This document shows positions 51,567 to 59,609 of a stretch of DNA of 64,000 nucleotides, piece by piece. Position numbers and translations under genes: made by a program. Each line of letters begins with the position of its first letter. Position 1 is the stretch's first letter. The stretch is taken from positions 179,662 to 243,661 of the forward strand of contig VAWN01000023.1 of NCBI GenBank assembly GCA_005885555.1. Direction: 5' to 3'. The DNA comes from Actinomycetota bacterium (GTDB lineage Bacteria; Actinomycetota; Actinomycetes; Mycobacteriales; Micromonosporaceae). Under the pieces are notes generated by a model that searched no databases, was not told the DNA's origin, and was given only the letters and a program-made list of their open reading frames with translations.

Positions 51567-52234
51567 TGACCGGACCGGCCAAGGCATACCTGAAGACCGA
51601 GCGCGGCGACCGCATCGACTGCCTGTTCAACCCGTCGGAGTTGACGGTCAGCAAGTCGAACTCGTGGAACGCCGGGCAGAGCAAGGGCCGCAACGCGCCG
51701 GAGCTACGGTTCCAGGGCGGTCAGTCGGCCACGCTGTCGCTGAACCTGACGTTCGATACGACGCGGGAAGGCACCGACGTCACCGAGTACACGACCAAGC
51801 TGCTCGACCTGATGAAGTCCGACCCGGGCCTGCCGGGCGCCGACCGGGCGCGCAACTCGGCCCGGCCGCCGTGGGTCGAGTTCCACTGGGGCAAGCTGCA
51901 CTCGTTCCGCGCCATCATCGAGAAGCTGCAGCTGAAGTTCACCTACTTCGCCAGCGACGGTACGCCGTTGCGGGCCAAGGCCGACCTGTCGCTCAAGCAG
52001 TGGAAGGACGAGGCGGAACTGCCGCTGCAGAACCCGACGTCGTCGACGCCGAGCGTGCACACGGTACACACGTTGCTGCCGGGGGAGACGCTGGACCGGG
52101 TGGCCGCGCTGCACTACCAGGACGCCACCCGGTGGCGGCTGATCGCCGAAGCCAACGGCATCGTGGACCCGTTGGAGATCCCGCCGGGTACCGCGCTGAT
52201 CCTGCCCGAGCCCGGAGTGCGGCACCGTGCCTGA
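51566..52234 (+). CDS. LysM-domain baseplate adaptor (Afp7/Pvc7, gp53-like)
   Basis: 222 residues. AYLKTERGDRIDCLFNPSEL and the LSLNLTFDTTREGTDVTEYT block are the family's N-terminal domain. The C-terminal LysM (VHTLLPGETLDRVAALHYQD, IAEANGIVDPLEIPPGTALIL) may hold the hub. ATG overlaps the upstream stop by one base (TGATG). The next GTG lies 8 bp inside this gene. Confidence 0.93.
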   Translation: MTGPAKAYLKTERGDRIDCLFNPSELTVSKSNSWNAGQSKGRNAPELRFQGGQSATLSLNLTFDTTREGTDVTEYTTKLLDLMKSDPGLPGADRARNSARPPWVEFHWGKLHSFRAIIEKLQLKFTYFASDGTPLRAKADLSLKQWKDEAELPLQNPTSSTPSVHTVHTLLPGETLDRVAALHYQDATRWRLIAEANGIVDPLEIPPGTALILPEPGVRHRA

Positions 52235-53857
52235 GCAACGCCGGCTCGACGCCGCGGTCGTCTCCGTCGACGGCAGCCCGATGGCGGCCGAGCTGTACGG
52301 GCGGCTGATGCTGATCCACGTCGAGGAGTCGGTGCACCTGCCGGACTCGTTCGCGCTGCACTTCGACGACCCGCACTTCGAGCTGTTCGACCAGGACAAG
52401 TTCCGGCTCGGTACCCGCGTCCAGATCGCCTTCCGCGCCGAGGACGACGTCGTGGTGGTCACCTCCGGCGAGGTCACCGCGATCTCGATCGAACCGGGTA
52501 CCACCGGCCGGCACGAGCTGGTGGTGACCGGGCTGGACCTGACCCACCGCCTCGCCCGCGGGCCGAAGACGCGCACGTTCCTGAAGATGTCCGACTCCGA
52601 CATCGCCGCGAAGATAGCCGGCGAGTACGGGCTGGACACCGACATCGACGCCGTCCGCGAGACGCACGAGTACGTGCTGCAGGCGGGGGAGACCGACTTC
52701 GCCTTCCTGAAGCGGTTGTGCGGGCGGATCGGGTACGACTTCTGGGTTTCGGAGAAGAAGTTCTACTTCAAGCACAAGCCGGCCGGCCGGGCCAAGCCGT
52801 ACCAGGTGCGCTGGGGCGAGAACCTGAGCCGCTTCAGCGTCCGGTTCGCCTCCTCGGACATGTGCGACGAGGTCGTCGTCAAGGCATGGAACCCGGTCGA
52901 CAAGCGGGCGGTCACCGGCCGGGCCACGAACGGCGACCTGGGTACCGACGCACCGGCCGCGAACGACATGGTGAACGCGGCCAAGCACGCGTTCGGGCGG
53001 GTGACCCGCTTCGCCGGGCAGTTCCCCGCGGACAGCCAGGCGGAGGCCGACGCGGTCGCCGCGTCGCTGCTGCTGCGCGCCACCGGCGGCGCGGTGATCC
53101 TGCGCGGCGAGGCGACCGGCAACCCGTGGCTGGGCGCCGGCGACGAGGTGGCGCTGGACCGGGTCGGCCGGCGGCTGGCCGGCAACTACCGGGTCACCAG
53201 CGTGGAGCACACCTACGGCGCGGACAAGCCGTACACGGTCCGGTTCGTGTGCGGCGGCAAGGAAGCCGCGGACATGAGCGACCTGCTCGGCTCGGCCGCG
53301 GCCGACCTGAGCCGACGGGGCTGGGGCGGCCTGGTCATCGGCCTGGTGACCAACAACGACGACACCGACAAGCTGGGCCGGGTGAAGGTGAAGTACCCGA
53401 CGCTGTCCGACTCCGACGAGAGCACCTGGGCCCGGGTGGCCACGCCGGGCGGCGGGGTGCAGCGCGGCCTGCAGTGGATCCCCGAGGTCGGCGACGAGGT
53501 ACTGGTCGGGTTCGAGCTCGGCGACAAGACCCGGCCGATGATCCTGGGCGGCCTGTGGAGCCGCAAGGACAAGCCGCCGCAGCCGGACGCGACCCAGGGC
53601 GGCAAGACCACCCTGCACCTGATGGCGAGCCGCAAGAACCACCGGGTGGTGCTCACCGACGACCCGAAGAGCGCGGTGGACCTGACCCTCGGCGACGCGC
53701 AGAGCGCGCTGCACCTGGAGAAGTCCGAGTCGAAGCTGAACGGCGAGCAGCCATCGAGATCAAGGCGACCCAGAAGCTGGTCATCGAGGCGCCGCAGATC
53801 GAGATCTCGGCCCGCTCGGAGCTGAAGCTGTCCGGCAAGCCGATCCGGCTCAACTAA
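52227..53857 (+). CDS. VgrG-like spike protein with a frameshift near its end
   Basis: GTG 52227 opens 532 codons to 53825, but the last 35 are R/S-rich noise. The true end is in another frame and stops at TAA 53855-53857: after ESKLNGEQ the correct reading is AIEIKATQKLVIEAPQI to KLSGKPIRLN, a spike beta-helix. One base (probably G in CAG-GCC) is missing at about 53750. Restored, the protein has about 543 residues: a gp27-like hub (1-330), an OB domain (GWGGLVIGLVTNNDDTDKLG, VRVKYPTLS-type core at about 370-450) and the spike. It punctures the target with the PAAR tip encoded next. Confidence 0.93.
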
Positions 53858-53867
53858 AGGGAAGACC

Positions 53868-54266
53868 ATGCCGCAACCAGCCGCCCGCCAGAACGACCCG
53901 GTCGTCGGGACCGACGTCCATATCCTGCTGGTACCGTCACCCGGCGGTCCGGTGCCGACACCCACCCCGCTGCCGTTCTCCGGTCAGCTCACCAGCAACC
54001 TGTCGACCAACGTGTACGTCAACGGGCGGCAGGCGGCGGTACAGGGGAGCATCGCGCAGAACATGCCGCCGCACATCGCGCCGCCGCCGTCGACGTTCCA
54101 GAAGCCGCCGACGAACCAGGGTCGGGTGATGATGGGTTCGCCGACGGTACTGGTGAACGGAAAGCCGATGGCCCGCCTGGGCGACCAGGTGGCCACGTGC
54201 AACGACCCGGCCGACGCCCCGACGTCGGCCATCACCGCCGGCTCGCAGGACGTGTACGTCGCATGA
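53868..54266 (+). CDS. PAAR-repeat spike tip protein
   Basis: 132 residues. PAARQNDPVVGTDVHILLVPS at the start and PTVLVNGKPMARLGDQVATC near the end are PAAR-type repeats that fold into the sharp cone capping VgrG; His and Cys residues in them bind metal. The middle is P-rich. GGGAAG precedes the ATG; the stop overlaps the next gene. Confidence 0.94.
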   Translation: MPQPAARQNDPVVGTDVHILLVPSPGGPVPTPTPLPFSGQLTSNLSTNVYVNGRQAAVQGSIAQNMPPHIAPPPSTFQKPPTNQGRVMMGSPTVLVNGKPMARLGDQVATCNDPADAPTSAITAGSQDVYVA

Positions 54267-54679
54267 ACGGGGCACGGGGCGACCTCATCGGTTCGGGGTG
54301 GAGCTTTCCGGTGCGGCTCACCCCGGGCGGCAGCGTGCAGTTGTTCAGCGGGTCCGAGGAGATCGACGCGGCGATCCGGATGATCCTCACCACGGCGCCC
54401 GGCGAGCGGGTGATGCGGCCGGACTTCGGGTGCTCCATGTGGGAGCAGGTGTTCGCCCCGGTCAACCCGAACACGCTGGGCCTGATCGAGCAGAGCGTGC
54501 GGGAGGCGCTGGCCCGCTGGGAACCGCGCATCACGCTGGACAACGTCACCGCCCGGCCCGACGACAACGACAACGCGATCGTCCAGATCGACATCGAGTA
54601 CCACGTGCGGGCCACCAACGACCACCGCAACCTGGTGTTCCCGTTCTACGTGATCCCGCACGAGGAGCCGGCTCCGTGA
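54263..54679 (+). CDS. Baseplate wedge protein (gpW/gp25-like)
   Basis: 138 residues. SGWSFPVRLTPGGSVQL, then AIRMILTTAPGERVMRPDFG and the C-terminal FYVIPHE end are standard for gp25 (Afp9/Pvc9), which starts sheath polymerisation on the baseplate. It overlaps PAAR by 4 bp. A 91-bp gap with an inverted repeat CGCCATG (54711-54717) / CATGGCG (54724-54730) separates it from gene J. Confidence 0.95.
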   Translation: MNGARGDLIGSGWSFPVRLTPGGSVQLFSGSEEIDAAIRMILTTAPGERVMRPDFGCSMWEQVFAPVNPNTLGLIEQSVREALARWEPRITLDNVTARPDDNDNAIVQIDIEYHVRATNDHRNLVFPFYVIPHEEPAP

Positions 54680-54770
54680 GCGAGCGTCAGCCAGTGAACC
54701 AGAGTTGCCGCGCCATGGTGTCTCATGGCGGACCGCAGCGCATACCCGCCAAGAGCACTGAGGATCCGGC

Positions 54771-56732
54771 ATGAGCCTGCCCGCACCCAACCTTGACGAC
54801 CGGCGCTTCCAGGACATCGTCGACGAGGCGAAGCGCCGGATCACCCGGTACTGTCCAGAGTGGACAGACCACAACGTCTCCGATCCGGGCGTGGCGCTCA
54901 TCGAGCTGTTCGCCTGGATGACCGAGATGATCCTGTACCGGGTCAACCAGGTACCCGACCGGCTGTACGTGAAGTTCCTGGAACTGGTCGGCATCGAGCT
55001 GTTCTCCGCCGCGCCGGCCCGCACCGACCTGCTGTTCACGCTCGCCGCACCGTCGCCGGAACCGATCCGCATCGCCGCGGGTACCCAGGTGGGCACCGAA
55101 CGCGGACAGGGCGAGGAGCAGATCGTCTTCATGACCGACGAGGAGCTGCACCTCGTCCAGCCGGCGCTGAGCGCGTGCCTGTCCCGCGGCGGCGGCCGGT
55201 ACGAGGACCACAGCGAGAGCCTGCGCCTGGGCGGCTCGATGGTGCCGTGCTTCCCGACGCTGCGCCCCGGCGACGCGCTGTACCTCGGCTTCGCGGGCAG
55301 CCTCGCCGGCAACCTGATCCGCATGCACGTCAACGTCGGCGGCGTGGACGCCCCCGGCATCGACCCGCGCCGGCCGCCGCGCATGTGGCAGAGCTGGGAC
55401 GGCTCGGACTGGCGGGAGGCGCGGATCCTCGAAGACACCAGCGAGGGGTTCAACTCCTCGGGCGAGGTCACCCTGCTGCTGCCCGCGCGGCACGAGCCGC
55501 TGGCGATCGGCGCGGTCCGCGCGCACTGGTTGCGCTGCCGGCTGGTTGACGTGGTACCCGGACAGCCGCCGTACCACATCTCACCGATGCTCGAATCCGT
55601 CGAGGCGGTCGGGCTCGGCGGTGCCGTCGCCGCGCACCACGCCGAACCGGCCCCGGCGGAGCTGCTCGGCACCAGCAACGGCCGGCCGGGGCAGAGCTTC
55701 GAGGTGCGCCGCGCCCCGGTACTGTCCCGGCGGCCCAGCGAGACCGTCCGCGTGGTACCCCCGCGCCGCGAGCCGTCCCGCGAACCCGAGGCGGCCCACT
55801 GGACCGAGGTCGCCGACTTCGCCGACGCCGGCCCGGACGACCGGATGTTCACCTGGAACGGCGCCACCGGCGAGATCCGGTTCGGCCCGGGGGTGACCGG
55901 GCGGGACGGCCGGATCCGGCAGTACGGCGCGGTACCCGAGGAGGACGCGCAGATCTTCGTGACCGGCTACCGGCACGGCGGCGGCCGGCGCGGCAACGTC
56001 GGCGCCGGCAAGCTCTCCGTGCTGCTCACCTCGATCCCGTCGATCGAGTCGGTGCGCAACCTCGACCCGGCGACCGGCGGCGTCGACGCGGAGACCGTGG
56101 AGAACGCGAAGATCCGCGGGCCGCTGTACCTGCGCGGCGGCAACCGCGCGGTGACCGCCACCGACTTCGAGCGGCTGACGCTGGAGGCCGCGCCCGGGGT
56201 GGCGCGGGCCCGCTGCCTGCCGCCGAACTCGCCCGGCGAGCCGGTGCGGCTGCTCATCGTGCCGCGCGTGGACATCGAGCCGGAGCGGCTGGTACTGGAG
56301 GACCTCGCGCTGCCGGAGACCCTGGAGAGCCGCATCAAGGGCTTCCTCGACGAGCGCCGGCTGCTGACCACGCGGGTCCTGCTGGACGTGCCGTCGTACC
56401 AGGGCATCACGATCACCGCCGAGGTGCACGCGGCGCCGACGGTACGGGCGGAGAAGGTGCGCACCGAGGCGGAGTCGGCGCTGTACCGGTTCATCAACCC
56501 GATCACCGGCGGCCCGGACGGGCAGGGCTGGCCGTTCGACCTGGACCTGTCGATCGGCGACGTGTTCTCGGTGCTGCGTGCGGTACCGGGGGTGCAGCGC
56601 GCGGAGACCGTGCACATCTTCCTCGCCGACCTGCGCGGCGACCTCGCGCCGGAGGAGGCGCGCCAGCGGATCCGGCTGTCCAGCGAGGCGCTGTTCATGT
56701 CGGTACGGCACCGGGTGGTGGTGCGGCAATGA
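54771..56732 (+). CDS. Baseplate assembly protein J-like (Afp11/Pvc11)
   Basis: 653 residues. LDDRRFQDIVDEAKRRITRY, then DPGVALIELFAWMTEMILYR is the typical start; GNVGAGKLSVLLTSIPSI and NRAVTATDFERLTLEAAPGV the middle; the C-terminal half is gpJ-like with VPRVDIEPERL. It forms the baseplate wedge with gp25 and protein I. The next gene starts 4 bp before its end (ATGA). Confidence 0.95.
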   Translation: MSLPAPNLDDRRFQDIVDEAKRRITRYCPEWTDHNVSDPGVALIELFAWMTEMILYRVNQVPDRLYVKFLELVGIELFSAAPARTDLLFTLAAPSPEPIRIAAGTQVGTERGQGEEQIVFMTDEELHLVQPALSACLSRGGGRYEDHSESLRLGGSMVPCFPTLRPGDALYLGFAGSLAGNLIRMHVNVGGVDAPGIDPRRPPRMWQSWDGSDWREARILEDTSEGFNSSGEVTLLLPARHEPLAIGAVRAHWLRCRLVDVVPGQPPYHISPMLESVEAVGLGGAVAAHHAEPAPAELLGTSNGRPGQSFEVRRAPVLSRRPSETVRVVPPRREPSREPEAAHWTEVADFADAGPDDRMFTWNGATGEIRFGPGVTGRDGRIRQYGAVPEEDAQIFVTGYRHGGGRRGNVGAGKLSVLLTSIPSIESVRNLDPATGGVDAETVENAKIRGPLYLRGGNRAVTATDFERLTLEAAPGVARARCLPPNSPGEPVRLLIVPRVDIEPERLVLEDLALPETLESRIKGFLDERRLLTTRVLLDVPSYQGITITAEVHAAPTVRAEKVRTEAESALYRFINPITGGPDGQGWPFDLDLSIGDVFSVLRAVPGVQRAETVHIFLADLRGDLAPEEARQRIRLSSEALFMSVRHRVVVRQ

Positions 56733-57259
56733 ACACCCACAACGGTTGGCTGGTCGGGCAGTTGCCCCAGGCGATGGCGCGGGACCGGGTCATCGAGGGG
56801 TTCGTGCACGCCTGCCAGGAGGTCGCCGACGGGTTGCGGCACCGGGTGGAGAGCGTCGAGCACGAACTCGACGTCGACCTGGCCGCCCCGGAGATGCTCA
56901 CGTTCGTCGCGTCCTGGCTCGGGGTACCGGCGGGGGCCGTCGAGGGACCGGACCGCGACGCGCAGCGCCGGCTGATCCGCGCGGTGGGGCAGGTGCTCGG
57001 CTGGCGCGGTACCCGCCGCGGGGTGGAGACGTTGCTGGAGGCGCTGACCGGCGGCCGGGTCGACGTGAGCGACTCGGGCGGCATCTTCGGCCGCGACGAT
57101 CCGCTGCCGCCGGCCAACGACGTGGTACGGATTTCGCTGGCGCACACCGGCGGGCTGTCCGAGCACCAGATCCTCGCGTTCCTCGCCGACGAGCTGCCGG
57201 TCGGCACGCGGGTGGAGCTTCAGGTACGGGCACCGAAGGGACGGGCACGTGTGGGGTGA
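56729..57259 (+). CDS. Baseplate protein I-like (Afp12/Pvc12)
   Basis: 176 residues. FVHACQEVADGLRHRVESVE, then RRLIRAVGQVLGWRGTRRGV and LLEALTGGRVDV match tail protein I. It ends the baseplate wedge. The next GTG is 11 bp inside the gene. Confidence 0.93.
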   Translation: MNTHNGWLVGQLPQAMARDRVIEGFVHACQEVADGLRHRVESVEHELDVDLAAPEMLTFVASWLGVPAGAVEGPDRDAQRRLIRAVGQVLGWRGTRRGVETLLEALTGGRVDVSDSGGIFGRDDPLPPANDVVRISLAHTGGLSEHQILAFLADELPVGTRVELQVRAPKGRARVG

Positions 57260-57749
57260 GACGGCACCGGCGCGGCCGCCGGTCACCTGCCCGGACTGCG
57301 GGCGCACCGTGCAGGCCGGCGGGAAGCTGTGCCCGCACTGCGGGTACCCGCTGATGTTCGAGGCCGGCGCGCGGGTCGAGGAGCCGGCGATGCCGGGGTA
57401 CCTGCGCAAGCCGAACACGGTCGACGCCACCCGCGAGGCCGAGGTCCCCGGCGTGTACGCCGGCGGCCAGTATCAGGGCCCGCCGCAGGTGACCGCGCCG
57501 CAGCAGCCGCTCGGCCCGCACTGCCCCGCGTGCGGGCACCGCAACGGCGTGCGCCGGGTGCGCTGCGAGGTCTGCGCCGCGGAGCTGTGGCCGGGGGCCG
57601 CGTTCCCGGTGCGGCGCCAGCCGTTCCCGGCCCGGCCACCGGTCACCTCGGTGCGGCGCAAGGGGATCCGCTGGGGACCGGTCCTGTTCATCCTCGCCGC
57701 GATCGCCGCCGTCGTCGCGGTGTACCTCCTCGCCTACGCGCTCGGCTGA
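57249..57749 (+). CDS. Zinc-ribbon protein with C-terminal membrane helix, last gene of the injection operon
   Basis: 166 residues from GTG 57249. Two zinc ribbons (CPDCGRTVQAGGKLCPHCG, about 13-31; CPACGHRNGVRRVRCEVC, about 90-107) and a tail helix (LFILAAIAAVVAVYLLAYAL) put its body in the cytoplasm with a C-terminal anchor. I know no firm family function, but its coupling to the baseplate genes suggests it ties the machine to the membrane or to a partner. Ends 25 bp before the convergent VOC gene. Confidence 0.85.
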   Translation: MWGETAPARPPVTCPDCGRTVQAGGKLCPHCGYPLMFEAGARVEEPAMPGYLRKPNTVDATREAEVPGVYAGGQYQGPPQVTAPQQPLGPHCPACGHRNGVRRVRCEVCAAELWPGAAFPVRRQPFPARPPVTSVRRKGIRWGPVLFILAAIAAVVAVYLLAYALG

Positions 57750-57774
57750 CCGCCGGTACCGCCCGCGCCGCCGG

Positions 57775-58173
57775 TCAGTCGCCGGCCGGGCCGTGGAAGA
57801 CGGCTTCGATGTTGTTGCCGTCCGGGTCGTTGACGTAGGCGCCGTAGTACCCGCTGGAGTACTCGTCGCGTATCCGTGGGCCGGCCCGGTCGGTACCCCC
57901 GTTGGCCAGCGCCGCGGCGTGGAACGCCTCGACCGCTTCCCGGCTCTCCGCGACGAAGGCGACGTGCGCGGTCGTCGTCGGCGGTACCTCACCGGCCGGG
58001 ACGATCGCGAAGTCGTCGATTCCGGGTACCCCGTAGGAGGCGCCCTCGACGTCGCCGGTACTGAGCCGGGAGAAGCCGAGCGTGGCCAGTACCGCGTCGT
58101 AGAACCGGGTGCTGGCCGCCAGGTCGCCGACCACGAGCACGACGTGGTCGACGACGACGCGACGCTCGACCAT
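57775..58173 (-). CDS. VOC-family (glyoxalase/bleomycin-resistance-like) protein
   Basis: 132 residues from ATG 58173, which overlaps the upstream stop by one base. VDHVVLVVGDLAASTRFYDA is the first VOC beta-alpha-beta-beta-beta repeat, and HVAFVAESREAVEAFHAAAL with YVNDPDGNNIEAVFH the second. The metal ligands His (VDHV), His (AHVAF) and Glu (NIEAVF) are in place. Substrate unknown. Last gene of the minus-strand operon; no clear link to the injection machine. Confidence 0.9.
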   Translation of the reverse strand: MVERRVVVDHVVLVVGDLAASTRFYDAVLATLGFSRLSTGDVEGASYGVPGIDDFAIVPAGEVPPTTTAHVAFVAESREAVEAFHAAALANGGTDRAGPRIRDEYSSGYYGAYVNDPDGNNIEAVFHGPAGD

Positions 58174-59609
58174 CAGGCCGGAACGTAGGTGAGCGACCTG
58201 ATCATGGTCGGGTTCGGATCCTTCGGGTCGGTGCTGGCGTGGCTGAACGACACCGAGACGATCGGCCCCTGCGGCGCGCCCTGCACAGGGTACGGGATCG
58301 TCGCGTAGGTACCGTTGGCCGCGGCCAGCGTCGCGTCCTCCATCTGCCCGGACGCCAGTTGCACCCGCAGCCGGTACGGCACTCCGGTGGACGCGTACGT
58401 GAGGCTCAGCTGTCTCACCGGGTTGGCGAACACGATCTTCACCGGCAGCGTGTTGCACGCCCCGATGTAGACACCGCTGGTGCTGGTCAGGAACGCGCCG
58501 ATCGGGGGCTGGGTGCGCAGCGCGACGCTGGTCGCGTTGGCACAGTCGGGCGTGGCGTACTGCGGATCGGCGCTCAGCGTCACGCCGGGATAGTCCTTCG
58601 GCCCGATGAAGGTGTTCCCGGCCGGCTCACCGTTGGGCTTCGCGGTGAAGTCGAGGGTCACCGGCTTTCCGGCCGCGGCACCACCACCACGACCATCGCC
58701 GGCCGGTGCGCTCTGCGCCGGCTTGCCCTTCCCGGCCTGCGACGCCGCTGCGCTCGGCCCACCGGGTACCGGGGCGAGCGACATCCCCGACGGCGGCGGC
58801 GGCACGCTGATGGCCACGTTGGGCTGGCTCGGCTTGTCGTGGGCCTTGTTCACCAGTGCGGCGCCGATCGTCGCGCCGGCCAGGACGAGCACCGCGGCGG
58901 CGATGCCGGCCACCTTCATCGGCCCGCCGGGTACCCGCGGCCGCTGCACGAACGTGATGTTGCGCTCGGCGGCGAGGTCCGGCGGAGCGCTGGCCTTCAC
59001 CGTCAGCGTGCGCCGCACCTCCTGCCCGGTCCACGGTGCCCGCGCCTTGACGGTGACCGTCGCCGGCGCCGTCGAGTTCGGCGCGATCTGCACGCTGCGC
59101 GGCCGGAACGCGAAACTGACCTTGCGTTCCTGGTCGGTACCGGTCAGGCTGACCGCCACGATCGTGTTGCCCTCGTTGGCCACCCGTAGCGTGTACGTCG
59201 CGTCCGGCCCGCCGGTGATCACGTCCGGCTGCGCGTCCATCTTCAGCGCCGGGGCCGGCTGCAGGTCCATCCGCAGTTCCTCGCAGCGCGACACCTGGCG
59301 CTGGTACGGCGAGCGGACCAGTACCCCGAGGGTGTACAGGCCGGCGTCCGGTGCGGGCCGCTCCGGGATGCTGATGTTCATCTGTACCGCGCCGGACTCG
59401 CCCGGGCGCAGCTTCACCACCGAAGGCTCGCAGTCGAAGAGGTTGTCACCGGGCAGCCCGACGATCGAGGCGCCGTAGTGCTCGACCGCCTGGCTGGTGT
59501 TCTGGATGGTGACCTCGACGCCGACGCTCTCCCCGGGGCGTACCGTCACCCGGTCCGGGGCCACCGTGACCTTCGGTATCCCGCTCATCGTTGCCGATCC
59601 CGGCATCAT
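58173..59609 (-). CDS. Single-pass membrane protein with Ig-like N-terminal domains and extracytoplasmic lectin-like domain
   Basis: 478 residues from ATG 59609 (overlaps the upstream TGA); ATG 59588 (start SGIPKVTVAPDRVTV) is a good alternative. Residues 8-225 are two beta-sandwich Ig-like domains (VRPGESVGVEVTIQNTSQ, then TYTLRVANEGNTIVAV), with no signal peptide, so they are likely cytoplasmic. The only helix is near 235-257 (VAGIAAAVLVLAGATIGAAL). A P/S/G/A linker and a lectin-like beta-sandwich (about 330-478; LDFTAKPNGEPAG, YIGACNTLPVKIVFANPV) lie outside. I infer a docking adaptor for the injection machine; I recall Streptomyces CisA having a broadly similar layout, but cannot verify it. 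Confidence 0.82.
   Translation of the reverse strand: MMPGSATMSGIPKVTVAPDRVTVRPGESVGVEVTIQNTSQAVEHYGASIVGLPGDNLFDCEPSVVKLRPGESGAVQMNISIPERPAPDAGLYTLGVLVRSPYQRQVSRCEELRMDLQPAPALKMDAQPDVITGGPDATYTLRVANEGNTIVAVSLTGTDQERKVSFAFRPRSVQIAPNSTAPATVTVKARAPWTGQEVRRTLTVKASAPPDLAAERNITFVQRPRVPGGPMKVAGIAAAVLVLAGATIGAALVNKAHDKPSQPNVAISVPPPPSGMSLAPVPGGPSAAASQAGKGKPAQSAPAGDGRGGGAAAGKPVTLDFTAKPNGEPAGNTFIGPKDYPGVTLSADPQYATPDCANATSVALRTQPPIGAFLTSTSGVYIGACNTLPVKIVFANPVRQLSLTYASTGVPYRLRVQLASGQMEDATLAAANGTYATIPYPVQGAPQGPIVSVSFSHASTDPKDPNPTMIRSLTYVPA

Noticed and set aside
52227-53825. Programmed frameshift in the spike gene
   Set aside because: No slippery run at the junction (GAGCAGCCATC); a simple base loss is more likely.
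46647-57749. Prophage interpretation of the tail-like genes
   Set aside because: No capsid, portal, terminase, integrase or lysis genes; the sheath-tube-eCIS core-VgrG-PAAR order is that of a contractile injection system.
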